DNA of 64,000 nucleotides from Streptomyces sp. H27-C3. Its GTDB lineage: Bacteria > Actinomycetota > Actinomycetes > Streptomycetales > Streptomycetaceae. A program made the translations under genes and the position numbers. Location: positions 62,001-126,000 of the forward strand of contig NZ_JASITA010000010.1 in the NCBI RefSeq assembly GCF_030063415.1. The letters run 5' to 3'. The notes beneath the pieces are model-generated. The model worked only from the letters and a program-made list of their open reading frames with translations, was not told the origin of the DNA and did not search any database. Of the stretch, positions 1-8,217 are shown piece by piece (positions within the stretch are counted from its first letter, which is position 1; every line of letters starts with the position of its first letter).

Positions 1-941
1 CGCACGTCGACATGCCGGGCCACGCCGACTACGTCAAGAACATGGTCACCGGCGCCGCGCAGCTCGACGGGGCGATCCTCGTCGTGTCCGCGCTAGACGG
101 GATCATGCCGCAGACCGCCGAGCACGTCCTGCTCGCCCGCCAGGTCGGTGTGAACCACATCATCGTCGCCCTCAACAAGGCCGACGCCGGTGACGACGAG
201 CTGATCGACCTGATCGAGCTGGAGGTCCGCGAACTGCTCTCGGCGCACGGCTACGGAGGAGACTCCGTGCCCGTCGTCAGGGTCTCCGGGCTCAGGGCGC
301 TGGAGGGCGACCCGCGCTGGAGCGCCGCGATCGAGGCGCTGCTGGACGCGGTGGACACCTACGTACCGATGCCAGTGCGCTACGTCGACGCGCCGTTCCT
401 CATGCCCGTCGAGAACGTCCTCACCATCACCGGGCGCGGCACCGTCGTCACCGGCGCGGTGGAGCGCGGCGCCGTACGCGTCGGCGACCGGGTGGAGGTG
501 CTCGGGGCGGACACCGAGACGGTCGTCACCGGCCTGGAGACCTTCGGCAAGCCGATGGACTCCGCCGAGGCCGGTGACAATGTCGCCCTGCTGCTGCGCG
601 GCATCCCGCGCGACGCGGTCCGCCGCGGGCACGTGGTGGCGGAGCCGGGCAGCGTCACGCCCAGCCGGCGCTTCACCGCGCAGGTGTACGTCCTGTCGGC
701 GCGGGAGGGCGGCCGTACGACGCCTGTCGCGACCGGCTACCGGCCGCAGTTCTACATCCGCACCGCGGACGTCGTCGGCGACATCGACCTCGGTGACGCG
801 GCCGTCGCGCGACCCGGCGACACGGTCACCCTGACCGTCGAGCTGGGCCGCGACACGCCGCTGGAGCCGGGGCTCGGCTTCGCGATCCGCGAAGGCGGAC
901 GCACGGTCGGGGCCGGCACGGTGACGGCGCTGCTCGACTGA
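1..941 (+). CDS. tuf3: Elongation factor Tu-like protein (EF-Tu3 type), 5' end missing
   Basis: This is a translation elongation GTPase that would deliver aminoacyl-tRNA to the ribosome; the gene enters the window in frame at base 3, so about 80 N-terminal residues including the P-loop are outside. Visible are the G3 motif as DMPGH (canonical EF-Tu has DCPGH), the G4 motif as NKAD (usually NKxD), an SGLRALEG equivalent of the G5 SALKALEG box, then domain II ([15 protein letters not shown], near 430-480) and domain III up to LLD at the stop. The sequence is clearly more divergent than a housekeeping EF-Tu, which is ~397 aa and nearly invariant, and it has no fusA or rps genes beside it. This fits the divergent third EF-Tu known in some Streptomyces. 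The symbol is an inference. A hairpin at 1022-1067 ends the transcript. Confidence 0.85.
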   Translation, partial: HVDMPGHADYVKNMVTGAAQLDGAILVVSALDGIMPQTAEHVLLARQVGVNHIIVALNKADAGDDELIDLIELEVRELLSAHGYGGDSVPVVRVSGLRALEGDPRWSAAIEALLDAVDTYVPMPVRYVDAPFLMPVENVLTITGRGTVVTGAVERGAVRVGDRVEVLGADTETVVTGLETFGKPMDSAEAGDNVALLLRGIPRDAVRRGHVVAEPGSVTPSRRFTAQVYVLSAREGGRTTPVATGYRPQFYIRTADVVGDIDLGDAAVARPGDTVTLTVELGRDTPLEPGLGFAIREGGRTVGAGTVTALLD

Positions 942-1003
942 CGGGCCACGGGCCACGGGCCACGGGCCACGGGCCACGGGCCACGGGCCACGGGCCACGG
1001 GCG
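941..1003. repeat. Heptamer tandem array (ACGGGCC x8 plus one variant)
   Basis: Eight perfect copies of ACGGGCC run from 941 to 996, followed by ACGGGCG at 997-1003. The array begins on the last base of the tuf stop codon and sits between the stop and the terminator hairpin. Nothing suggests coding. It looks like a slippage-prone microsatellite in the 3' untranslated region. Confidence 0.95.
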
Positions 1004-1021
1004 ACGCGAGCCGCCCCGAGA

Positions 1022-1067
1022 CCCTGCGCCCGTCTCCCCAAGTACCCCTGGGAAGACGGGCGCAGGG
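1022..1067 (+). terminator. Hairpin terminator downstream of tuf
   Basis: Two 18-nt arms, 1022-1039 and 1050-1067, pair with a single mismatch around a 10-nt loop. There is no U-tract, which is usual in Streptomyces. It lies 80 bases after the tuf stop and just before the lipase start at 1088. Confidence 0.75.
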
Positions 1068-1087
1068 CCGTGCGCGAGACTGCTCGT

Positions 1088-1930
1088 ATGACGGACACGG
1101 CACTGGTACTCGGCGGCGGAGGGCTCACCGGCATCGGCTGGGAGGCGGGCATCGTGCACGGTCTCGCCGAGGCGGGTGTGGACCTGTCCACCGCAGATGT
1201 GGTCGTGGGTTCGTCCGCAGGCTCGATTCTCGGTGCCCAGCTCACCTCGGGGCGGCTCACTCTCCCCGAGCTGTACGAGCGCCAGCTCGCCGACCCGGCG
1301 GGTGAGATGCCCGGGCACATCGGAGCCGGTACATTCCTGCGTTTCGCACGGGCGATGCTGACCTCCCGCACCCCCGAGGCGTACGGCGAGAAGCTGGGGC
1401 GGTTCGCGCTCGACGCCGACACCCCGGACGAGGCGGAGCGGCGCGCGGTGATCGCCCGCAGGCTCGTCTCCCACGACTGGCCGGAGCGTTCCCTGCGCAT
1501 CAGCGCCGTGGACGCGCTCACCGGCGCGCTGCGGATCTTCGACAAGGACAGTGGTGTCCCGGTCGTGGACGCGGTGGCCGCGAGCTGCGCGGTTCCCGGC
1601 GTCTGGCCGCCCGTCACCATCGGGGGGCGCAAGTGGATCGACGGGGCGGTGCACTCCCCGGCCAACGCCCACCTCGCCGCCGGATACCGGCGCGTCGTCG
1701 TGATCGCGCCGATCGCGTCCGGCGCCAGGGCGATCCTCACCCCGCGCGCCCAGGCGGCGCTGCTCGCCGCGGACGGGGCGCGCGTCGAGGTCATATCGCC
1801 GGACGCCGCCGCGAGAAAGGCCTTCGGACACAACACGCTGGACCCCGCACGCCGGGCGGCGGCCGCCCGAGCGGGCCTCGCCCAGGCCGCCGCACACGCC
1901 GCCGCCGTCGCCGCGGTCTGGGGCGGGTGA
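1088..1930 (+). CDS. Patatin-like phospholipase family protein
   Basis: A cytoplasmic or peripheral lipid acyl hydrolase of the patatin family (Ser-Asp dyad). It shows the oxyanion-hole stretch GGGGLTGIGWEAG at residues ~8-20, the nucleophile elbow GSSAGS near residue 40 (GxSxG) and the DG dyad motif in WIDGAVHSPANA near residue 185. No signal peptide or membrane span is seen. The ATG at 1088 is chosen because MTDTALVLGGGG is the typical N-terminus; an in-frame GTG at 1070 sits at the base of the preceding terminator. The spermidine-synthase-like gene follows after 21 bases, so the two may be co-transcribed. The natural substrate cannot be read from the sequence. Confidence 0.85.
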   Translation: MTDTALVLGGGGLTGIGWEAGIVHGLAEAGVDLSTADVVVGSSAGSILGAQLTSGRLTLPELYERQLADPAGEMPGHIGAGTFLRFARAMLTSRTPEAYGEKLGRFALDADTPDEAERRAVIARRLVSHDWPERSLRISAVDALTGALRIFDKDSGVPVVDAVAASCAVPGVWPPVTIGGRKWIDGAVHSPANAHLAAGYRRVVVIAPIASGARAILTPRAQAALLAADGARVEVISPDAAARKAFGHNTLDPARRAAAARAGLAQAAAHAAAVAAVWGG

Positions 1931-1951
1931 CCGGCGGCGCACAATGGTCGG

Positions 1952-2797
1952 GTGGACGAGCCGATACCCGTGATCCGGGACGTGGACTGGGGCACCGCCA
2001 AGCTGATGCCGGACGTGGACCGGGAGCGGGCCTGGCTCCTCACCGTCGACGGTGCGCCCCAGTCGTATGTCGATCTGGACGAGCCGACCCACTTGGAATT
2101 CGAGTACGCGCGCCGGCTCGCCCATGTCGTCGACTGCGCGGCGCCCGAAGGCGACCCCCTCGACGTACTGCACCTGGGCGGCGGCGGGTTCTCGCTGCCC
2201 CGCTACACGGCCGTGACCAGGCCGGGCTCCCGCCAGGACGTGGTGGAGGCGGACCGGGGGCTGCTCGCGCTCGTCGCCGAGCACCTGCCGGTGCCGGACG
2301 GATCGGGGATACGGGTGCACGGCGCCGACGCGCGCCAGTGGCTCGACAGCGCCCCGGCCGATCGCGCCGACGTACTGATCGCGGACGTGTTCGGCGGCTC
2401 ACGGGTGCCCGCGCACCTCACCTCCGTCGAGTACGCGCGGCTGGCCGAGCGCGTCCTGCGCCCCGCCGGGATCTACGCCGCCAACCTGGCCGACGGCGCG
2501 CCCTTCGCCTTCCTCCGCTCCCAACTGGCCACCTTCGCCGCGGTCTTCGCGCAGAGCGCGCTGATCGCCGAGCCCGGTGTGCTGCGCGGCAGACGCTTCG
2601 GCAACGTGGTGCTGCTCGCCTCGCACGAACCGCTCGACCTGGCGGGCCTCGCCCGCCGCACCGCCGCCGACGTCTTCCCCGCGCGCGTGGAGCACGGCCC
2701 GGCGCTGCGGCGCCTCACCGGTGACGCGCGGGTGGTGCGGGACGAGGACGCGGTGGAGTCACCCGAGCCGCCCGACGGGGCCTTCAGTATCGGCTGA
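1952..2797 (+). CDS. Spermidine synthase-like class I methyltransferase-fold protein
   Basis: A 281-residue protein of the spermidine synthase fold. The nucleotide-binding glycine motif is LHLGGGGFSLPRY (residues ~73-85), followed by an acidic strand end (VVEADRGLL) and DVFGGSRVPAHLT, matching the aminopropyltransferase/methyltransferase core. Actinobacteria carry several stand-alone members of this kind whose amine substrate is unknown, and true spermidine synthase activity should not be assumed because the polyamine-binding residues cannot be checked here. The GTG at 1952 gives the start MDEPIPVIRDVDWG. The stop overlaps the tail of a broken, convergent MFS gene by 14 bases. Confidence 0.75.
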   Translation: MDEPIPVIRDVDWGTAKLMPDVDRERAWLLTVDGAPQSYVDLDEPTHLEFEYARRLAHVVDCAAPEGDPLDVLHLGGGGFSLPRYTAVTRPGSRQDVVEADRGLLALVAEHLPVPDGSGIRVHGADARQWLDSAPADRADVLIADVFGGSRVPAHLTSVEYARLAERVLRPAGIYAANLADGAPFAFLRSQLATFAAVFAQSALIAEPGVLRGRRFGNVVLLASHEPLDLAGLARRTAADVFPARVEHGPALRRLTGDARVVRDEDAVESPEPPDGAFSIG

Positions 2798-3359
2798 ACC
2801 GGGCTCGTCCGCAGTCGGCCCTTCGGCCTTCGTCACCTCGCGGGCGCGGCGGGGTCAGATTGCGTACGTCGGGCACGAGCAGCACCGCCCCGGTGGCCAG
2901 GGCGACCAGCCCCGCGCCCCCCACAGCGCCTCCTCGCGCCCGATCAGGCTCTCCACGGGGGCCGCGACCGCGGTGGCCAGGGGCCGCATCGAGACCGAAC
3001 CGAACCAGTCGTAGGCGGACACCCGCGAGAACTTCTCCTCGGGGATCTCCTGGTGCAGCGCGGTCATCCAGGAGACGCCGAAGACCTCGATCGCGACGCC
3101 GCGGATGAGCAGGAACAGGACGAGCGGCAGGGTGCGGGGCGGCGGCCACCAGCCCCACGTCGCCGCCGTCGCCACCCGTCTGCAGAACCGCGAACGCCGC
3201 CGCGATCAGCGCGCCGTGGCTGCCCAGGTTGGTCACGACGGCGGCGGCGGTCAGCAGCGTGTAGTTGCGGCCGGCCCAGGCGGGGCGGCGGACGTGTCGG
3301 GGGGCGGCGGCAGCGGATGTCGCTTCCGGACCGTCGCTGCCGCCGCCCCCTGTTGCCAA
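2784..3359 (-). pseudogene. Decayed MFS transporter (internal deletion plus two frameshifts)
   Basis: The N-terminus (GRNYTLLTAAAVVTNLGSHG, first membrane span) and the C-terminal end (LVALATGAVLLVPDVRNL) are in one reading frame. The middle (RTLPLVLFLLI, then WMTALHQEIPEEKFSRVSAYDW) is in another frame. Exporters of this MFS group are ~400 residues; only about 190 codons remain, with the join after FLLI removing roughly half the protein (several membrane spans). The motif IPEEKFSRVSAYD is the conserved part of late helices in EntS-like exporters. The gene is therefore non-functional. Its boundaries are approximate. Confidence 0.75.
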
Positions 3360-3381
3360 ACCGGTTGAACGGCCCGATCGC

Positions 3382-4395
3382 TCAGGCGCCGGGCAGCCGG
3401 ACGGTCGCGAGGATCTTCTGGATCGTCGCGTCCGGCAGCTCGTCCGGTACGCCCTTGGCGGTGTACAGGTTCCACACGGCGAAGTCGCCTGCGGCGTTCT
3501 TGAAGGCGAAGGCGATCGACTTGCCGTCGCTGCTGCACTTGTTCTTCTTGGCGACGCCCGTGACCGTGGCGGTGGAGTAGTTGCCCTTGAGCCCGGACGT
3601 GGTGGTGAACGGCTTGGCCTTCTGGACCTTCACCTTGCCGGTCTTCTTCTGGTCGTAAGGGCTGAAAACCCACCAACCGGCCACGTTCTGGGCCTCGACC
3701 CCGGCGTTCGACGCGCCGTTCGCCCCTCGGGTGCCGGCCGCGGCGAGCCTGTTGTCCTCCGAGTCGCCGTCCTTGTCGGAGTCCTCGGTGCACCACTTGC
3801 TCTTGTAGTACGCGGGCGCCGACATCGAGATCAGCGGCTTGGCCATCGGGTCCTTGTCGTCCGTGAAGCCTATGGTCATGCCGGGCATGTCCACCTCCCA
3901 CTCCGGCGGTACGTCGAAGAGGGTTCCGTACTTCGGGTTGGTGACGGCCTTCCAGCCGGGAATCGACGGCTTGGCCTCCTTGGCGGAGCCACCGCGCGGA
4001 TTCTCCGCGGGGGAAGAGGGCGCGGCGGGCTCCTCGGACGGTGCGGGCTGCTCGGCCGACGGAGACGTCTTCTTCTTATCCTTGCCGTCCGACGCCTGGG
4101 TGGTCTTCTTGCCACCCTCGTCGTCCTTGCCCATCACCACGACGCCGGTGATCACGGCCGCGGCGACGACCGCGGTGGCCGCGACGATCGCGATGACCGT
4201 GGTCTTCTTCCGGTTGCCTTCGGGCGGCTGAGGGCCACCTGGTGGCATGGGGCCGCCGTACTGGGCGGGCTGCTGCTGGTACGGATTGGGCTGCTGATAG
4301 CCCGGCTGCTGATAGGGATTCGGCTGCTGGTACGGGTTCTGGTTCGGGTCCTGCGGGTTCTGCTCGCCCCCGGGCGGCTGCTGTCCTGGCCACAT
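3382..4395 (-). CDS. Pro/Gln/Tyr-rich single-pass membrane protein, function unknown
   Basis: A 337-residue protein not assigned to a characterised family. Residues 1-60 are a low-complexity cytosolic tail built from NPYQQP-like repeats. A single membrane span follows at about 65-88 (TVIAIVAATAVVAAAVITGV), then a charged Ser/Pro/Glu linker (~90-145), then an external domain of ~190 residues starting at GWKAVTNPKYGTLFDVPPEW. Two or three cysteines occur in the outer domain (for example KSKWCTED, KKNKCSSDG) and could form a disulphide. The architecture resembles many Streptomyces surface proteins of unknown role with a DUF-type beta domain. ATG at 4395; the gene stands alone, divergent from the thioesterase gene. 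Confidence 0.8.
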   Translation of the reverse strand: MWPGQQPPGGEQNPQDPNQNPYQQPNPYQQPGYQQPNPYQQQPAQYGGPMPPGGPQPPEGNRKKTTVIAIVAATAVVAAAVITGVVVMGKDDEGGKKTTQASDGKDKKKTSPSAEQPAPSEEPAAPSSPAENPRGGSAKEAKPSIPGWKAVTNPKYGTLFDVPPEWEVDMPGMTIGFTDDKDPMAKPLISMSAPAYYKSKWCTEDSDKDGDSEDNRLAAAGTRGANGASNAGVEAQNVAGWWVFSPYDQKKTGKVKVQKAKPFTTTSGLKGNYSTATVTGVAKKNKCSSDGKSIAFAFKNAAGDFAVWNLYTAKGVPDELPDATIQKILATVRLPGA

Positions 4396-4534
4396 GCCGG
4401 GTAACGATAGAGGGGCCGCGTAACAGTCGTCACGTGCGCCCCCTCACAGGGGCGTGCGCAGGGGCCGACGTGGGGGACCGACGGGGGCGGACCGGGGATG
4501 GTCAACTTGCCTACTCGTGGGTAACATCGCTCTC

Positions 4535-4987
4535 ATGAGCGCAGATCAGATGTCCGTCGGCGAGATGCTCGTCGCGACCGTCCCCATGGCCCGCACCCTT
4601 AACCTCGAGTTCCTGGAGACCACCCCGGAGCGTGCCGTCGTACGGCTGCCGGACCAGGCCGACTACCACAACCATGTGGGCGGCCCGCATGCCGGAGCGA
4701 TGTTCACGCTGGCCGAGTCGGCGAGCGGCGCGATCGTCATCGCGGCCTTCGGGGACCAGCTGTCGCGTGCCGTGCCGCTCGCCGTCACGGCGGAGATCGG
4801 CTACAAGAAGCTCGCCATGGGTGTGGTGACGGCCACCGCGACGCTGGGCCGCCCGGTGTCCGACGTGGTCGCGGAGCTCGATGCCGGACAGCGTCCCGAG
4901 TTCCCCGTACACATTTCCATCCAGCGCGAGGACGGCGCCGTGACGGGCGAGATGACCGTGGTCTGGACCCTGCGCCCCAACGCCTGA
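4535..4987 (+). CDS. Hotdog-fold thioesterase (PaaI/DUF4442-like)
   Basis: A 150-residue single hotdog-domain protein likely to hydrolyse or bind acyl-CoA. The HNHVGGPHAGAMFTLAESASG segment (residues ~48-68) matches the long helix region and HGG-like catalytic zone of PaaI/DUF4442 thioesterases. The start ATG at 4535 (MSADQMSVGEML) is preferred over an upstream GTG at 4454, because the extra residues are not conserved-looking. The gene ends in a perfect 16-bp hairpin at 5033-5069. The substrate is unknown. Confidence 0.75.
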   Translation: MSADQMSVGEMLVATVPMARTLNLEFLETTPERAVVRLPDQADYHNHVGGPHAGAMFTLAESASGAIVIAAFGDQLSRAVPLAVTAEIGYKKLAMGVVTATATLGRPVSDVVAELDAGQRPEFPVHISIQREDGAVTGEMTVVWTLRPNA

Positions 4988-5032
4988 CGTCGCGTCACGG
5001 CCGGTCGTGCCCGGTCGGGGGGAGCGGGTAGG

Positions 5033-5069
5033 CTGCCCGCCGTGCGCCACGGGGGCGCACGGCGGGCAG
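5033..5069 (+). terminator. Perfect 16-bp hairpin terminator
   Basis: Arms 5033-5048 and 5054-5069 are exact reverse complements with a 5-nt loop (ACGGG). It lies 46 bases after the thioesterase stop and 25 bases before the DedA start, so it may also influence DedA expression. Confidence 0.8.
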
Positions 5070-5094
5070 TTCTACTCGACGTTAGGAACCGGCG

Positions 5095-5775
5095 TTGCAC
5101 ATCCAGGAGTGGCTCGAGACCGTTCCCGCGGTCAGCATTTACCTCCTGGTGGGGGTGGTCATCGGGCTGGAGAGTCTGGGCATTCCGCTGCCGGGCGAGA
5201 TCGTCCTCGTCAGCTCGGCGCTGCTCGCCTCCCAGCACGGCGACATCGATCCGTACGTCCTCGGCGCGTGCGCGTCGGCGGGCGCCATCATCGGTGACTC
5301 GATCGGTTACGCGATCGGGCGCAGGGGCGGCCGACCACTGCTCGCGTGGCTCGACCGGAAGTTCCCCAAGCATTTCGGCGAGCAGAACATCGCCATGGCG
5401 GAGCGGTCGTTCGAGAAGTGGGGCATGTGGGCGGTCTTCTTCGGCCGCTTCGTCGCGCTGCTGCGGATCTTCGCGGGACCGCTGGCCGGCGTGCTGCACA
5501 TGCCGTACTGGAAGTTCCTCGTCGCCAATGTCCTCGGCGGCATCCTGTGGGCGGGCGGCACCACGGCCGTCATCTACTCGGTGGGCATCGTCGCCGAGGC
5601 GTGGCTCAAGCGCTTCTCGTGGCTCGGGCTGCTGTTCGCGGTGCTGTTCGGTGTCGTCTCGATGCTCGTCCTCAAGAACCGCGCGAAGAAGGCCGCCGCG
5701 CAGGCGGAGGCCGAGGGGGCGGACGGGGCGGATGCCTCGCCCGCGTCCGAGAAGGTCGCCGCGGCCGCCGAATAA
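5095..5775 (+). CDS. DedA family membrane protein (SNARE-associated/VTT domain)
   Basis: A 226-residue integral membrane protein of the DedA family, whose members act as lipid flippases or in envelope homeostasis. It carries the family signature around LESLGIPLPGEIVL (residues ~23-36), the Asp-containing GDSIGYAIGR segment (~68-77), and the conserved Arg motif GRFVALLRIFAGPLAG (~118-133), followed by WKFLVANVLGGILWAG. Four or five hydrophobic segments are visible; the C-terminus is an Ala/Glu-rich cytosolic tail. The start is a TTG at 5095. It converges with the gamma-carbonic anhydrase gene with only 6 bases between stops. Confidence 0.85.
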   Translation: MHIQEWLETVPAVSIYLLVGVVIGLESLGIPLPGEIVLVSSALLASQHGDIDPYVLGACASAGAIIGDSIGYAIGRRGGRPLLAWLDRKFPKHFGEQNIAMAERSFEKWGMWAVFFGRFVALLRIFAGPLAGVLHMPYWKFLVANVLGGILWAGGTTAVIYSVGIVAEAWLKRFSWLGLLFAVLFGVVSMLVLKNRAKKAAAQAEAEGADGADASPASEKVAAAAE

Positions 5776-5781
5776 CGGCCC

Positions 5782-6312
5782 CTACCCGGCGTGCGCCTCG
5801 CGGTGTGCCTTGGCCAGGTCCAGGTACACCGCGGCGTTCAGCTTGATGCCCTCGCGCTCCTCATCGGTCAGCTCCCGCCGCACCTTCGCGGGTACTCCGG
5901 CCACCAGGGAGCCCGGGGGCACTCGCATGCCCTGAGGCACGAGCGCCTGCGCCGCGACCAGCGATCCGGCACCGATGTGGGCCCCATTGAGGACCGTGGC
6001 GCCCATGCCGATCAGTACGTCGTCCTCGACGGTGCAGCCGTGCAGGACGGCGTTGTGCCCGACGGAGACCCGCTCGCCCACCGTGACCGGGAAGCCGGGG
6101 TCGACGTGCACCGTGCAGTTGTCCTGGATGTTGGTGTCGGCGCCGAGGACGATCGGACCGCAGTCCGCGCGCAGCACGGTCTGGTACCAGACGCTGGCGC
6201 CTGCGTGGATCGTGACCTCGCCCATCACGACGGAGGTCGGTGCGGCGAAGGCGCTGGGATCGATCTCCGGCTTCTTGCCGCCCACGCCCGCGATGAGTGC
6301 CTGTTGTGTCAT
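5782..6312 (-). CDS. Gamma-class carbonic anhydrase-like hexapeptide-repeat protein
   Basis: A left-handed beta-helix protein (176 aa), trimeric by family knowledge, with metal-binding histidines seen as TVHVDPGFP (~86) and VGHNAVLHGC (~103-112), the pattern of gamma-carbonic anhydrases (YrdA/CaiE-like). RADCGPIVLG and IQDNCTVH are the conserved entry strands. The ATG at 6312 is preferred because AGGGAG lies 8 bases upstream; an upstream in-frame ATG at 6351 adds 13 unlikely residues. Whether it is enzymatically active is uncertain, since many YrdA-type members show little activity. Confidence 0.85.
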   Translation of the reverse strand: MTQQALIAGVGGKKPEIDPSAFAAPTSVVMGEVTIHAGASVWYQTVLRADCGPIVLGADTNIQDNCTVHVDPGFPVTVGERVSVGHNAVLHGCTVEDDVLIGMGATVLNGAHIGAGSLVAAQALVPQGMRVPPGSLVAGVPAKVRRELTDEEREGIKLNAAVYLDLAKAHREAHAG

Positions 6313-6445
6313 GACCGTCTCCCTGTGCCTTGCCTGAGCGCTCAACGGCACCGTAAGGGGCGGTGCGGAGCGCGGCGCCCCAGTGGGGCGAAGATCACAG
6401 GCCGGCTCGCCCGCCCCGATCGGCCCGGCCGACTACCGTGTGCGC

Positions 6446-7192
6446 GTGCCGAAGGACAGAAACACGTTCTCATCGCTGACTGCCTGGCGTCGCCGTCTGG
6501 TGACGCGCGCCGTGCACGCCGGGTGGCAGTGGCTGCGGGAGGCCGGAGCGGTCAGCGCGGAGCGCCCAGGACCGCTGCGCTTCGGGGCGATCGGCTTCGG
6601 CACGAAGCTCGCGTTCCCGCAGGGCACGGTGTTCGGGGAGGAATGGATCCACCTCGGCGACCACTGCATCATCGCTGAGCAGGTCACCCTGACGGCCGGG
6701 ATGATGCCGGGTCTCGACCTCGGCCCCGCCCCGATCCTGACCCTCGGCAACGGTGTGGTGCTCGGCCGCGGCAGCCACGTCATCGCCGACACCCGGATCT
6801 CCATCGGCGACGACGTGTACTTCGGCCCGAACACCTACGTCACGTCCACCAACCACAGTTACGACGACCCCGGCATGCCCGTGGGCAAGCAGTGGCCGCG
6901 CATGGACCCGGTGGAGATCGGCCCCGGCTGCTGGATCGGCACCGGCGCGGTGATCCTGCCGGGCGCACGGCTGGGCCGCAACGTGGTGGTCGCGGCGGGC
7001 GCGGTCGTGCGGGGAGAGGTGCCCGACCACGCGGTGGTGGCGGGGGCGCCCGCGCGGGTGGTGCGGAGCTGGGATGCGGAGAAGGGGTGGCAGCCGCCGC
7101 TGCGGACGCCCGCGCCGGTGCCGATCCCGGAGGGCGTCACCCCGGAGCAGCTGCTGGCGCTGGCGGAGCCGGCCCCGGAGACGGTGGAGTAG
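6446..7192 (+). CDS. Acyltransferase with left-handed beta-helix (maltose O-acetyltransferase-like)
   Basis: About 248 residues, with hexapeptide repeats from residue ~75 (GNGVVLGRGSHVIADTRISIG) and the acceptor/catalytic segment NTYVTSTNHSYDDPGMPVG, where the His in TNHSY is the likely catalytic base of the xenobiotic/sugar acetyltransferase family. The C-terminal coils end at GAVVRGEVPDHAVVAGAPAR, typical of acetyl-CoA-dependent members. The N-terminal ~60 residues are basic (TAWRRRLVTRAVHAGWQW). The start is either GTG 6440 or GTG 6446. The acceptor substrate is unknown; no cell-wall or sugar cluster surrounds it. Confidence 0.75.
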   Translation: MPKDRNTFSSLTAWRRRLVTRAVHAGWQWLREAGAVSAERPGPLRFGAIGFGTKLAFPQGTVFGEEWIHLGDHCIIAEQVTLTAGMMPGLDLGPAPILTLGNGVVLGRGSHVIADTRISIGDDVYFGPNTYVTSTNHSYDDPGMPVGKQWPRMDPVEIGPGCWIGTGAVILPGARLGRNVVVAAGAVVRGEVPDHAVVAGAPARVVRSWDAEKGWQPPLRTPAPVPIPEGVTPEQLLALAEPAPETVE

Positions 7193-7290
7193 GCGGGACC
7201 CCGCCCAGGCCTCTGGCCCGCGGGTGCTCAGCTCCGGCCCCCGGTCTTCGGCCCCCGGTCGTCAATCGCCTTACGGGCAGGGCCCGTTGC

Positions 7291-8157
7291 TCATCCCGCC
7301 GCCAGCAGCACCGAGCCCACCAGGGCGATTCCCGCCCCCGCCGCCTGCACCCCGCGCAACCGTTCCTTGAGGATCGCGACCGCCGCGACCGCAGTGACCA
7401 CCGGGTAGAGGTTGGCGAGGGCCGCGGCCACGGTCACCGGACCGTTCTGCGCGGCGATGGAGTACGTACCGTTCGCCGCCACATCGGCCAGACCGACGAA
7501 GGCCAGCGCCGGCAGCGAGGACCAGAGCGCCCGTATCCCGGCTCCCTCGGGCAGCGCGGGCGAGCCGCGCTTCACCGACACGTAGAGCGCCGCGCCGCCG
7601 ACGGCCACATTGGTCACGCGCTGCACGAACAGCGCGAGGAAGAGCCCGACGAGCGTGGTGGACGCCTCGGCGATCAGCGCCAGCACCGCGCCGAAGCCGA
7701 CCGCGGCGATCAGCGTCAGCACGATCGCCTGCCGCTGCAGCGGCGCCCCGCGCAGCTGCGGCCCGCTCGCCAGCACCACGCCGGCCACGGCCACCGCGAT
7801 CCCGGCGAACTGCAGCAGGCCGGGGCGCTCGCCGAGGACGAGCCCGACGGTCACCGGCACCGCGACGCCCAGTGATCCGATCGGCGAGACCACGCCCATC
7901 GGGCCCAGCGCGAGGGCCTTGTAGAAGCTGAGCATCGCGACCGGCCCGACCGCGCCCGCGGCGACCGCGAACCAAAGCTGCGGTCCCGTCTCGCTCCACG
8001 CTCCGGTGGCCACGACGATCGCGCCGAGCACCACTACGGCGATCGACTGAGACGCGACGACCACCGTCAGGGCGGGGGTACGCCGGGTGAGCAGCCCGCC
8101 GCCGAAGTCGGCCAACCCCCACAGCAGGCTGGTGGCCAGGGCGAACAGTGCGGTCAT
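7291..8157 (-). CDS. EamA/DMT-superfamily transporter
   Basis: A 288-residue membrane protein with about ten predicted spans arranged as two EamA repeats (first ending near VVLAS, second beginning near QAIVLTLIAAVGFG). It starts MTALFALATSLLWGLADF, with the TSLLWG pattern typical of the first helix of drug/metabolite exporters. It is divergently transcribed from an XRE-cupin regulator (start 8218), and the 60-bp gap between them carries repeats that look like an operator. Such pairs usually mean the regulator controls the exporter. The exported compound is unknown. Confidence 0.85.
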   Translation of the reverse strand: MTALFALATSLLWGLADFGGGLLTRRTPALTVVVASQSIAVVVLGAIVVATGAWSETGPQLWFAVAAGAVGPVAMLSFYKALALGPMGVVSPIGSLGVAVPVTVGLVLGERPGLLQFAGIAVAVAGVVLASGPQLRGAPLQRQAIVLTLIAAVGFGAVLALIAEASTTLVGLFLALFVQRVTNVAVGGAALYVSVKRGSPALPEGAGIRALWSSLPALAFVGLADVAANGTYSIAAQNGPVTVAAALANLYPVVTAVAAVAILKERLRGVQAAGAGIALVGSVLLAAG

Positions 8158-8168
8158 GACAGGCCTCG

Positions 8169-8214
8169 CAGTACAGTGTGGTGAACGATCCAGTACAGCG
8201 GACCATAGTTCACC
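8169..8214. promoter_or_regulatory. Divergent promoter region with direct and inverted repeats (candidate regulator operator)
   Basis: Between the EamA and XRE-cupin genes an 8-bp direct repeat CAGTACAG occurs at 8169-8176 and 8191-8198 (22 bp apart, two helical turns). A perfect inverted pair GGTGAAC (8180-8186) and GTTCACC (8208-8214) interlocks with it. The arrangement is what a dimeric autoregulator binding both promoters would need. No binding data; inference from position and symmetry. Confidence 0.5.
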
Positions 8215-8217
8215 GTG

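Noticed and set aside
941..1003. Heptamer array considered as a CRISPR or coding repeat
   Set aside because: Units are 7 bp with no spacers and the array lies in a 3' untranslated region.
93..2320. Long minus-strand frames opposite tuf, the lipase and the spermidine-synthase-like gene
   Set aside because: They read through the heptamer array as repetitive GPWPVAR units and have no recognisable domains; high GC makes such antisense frames common.
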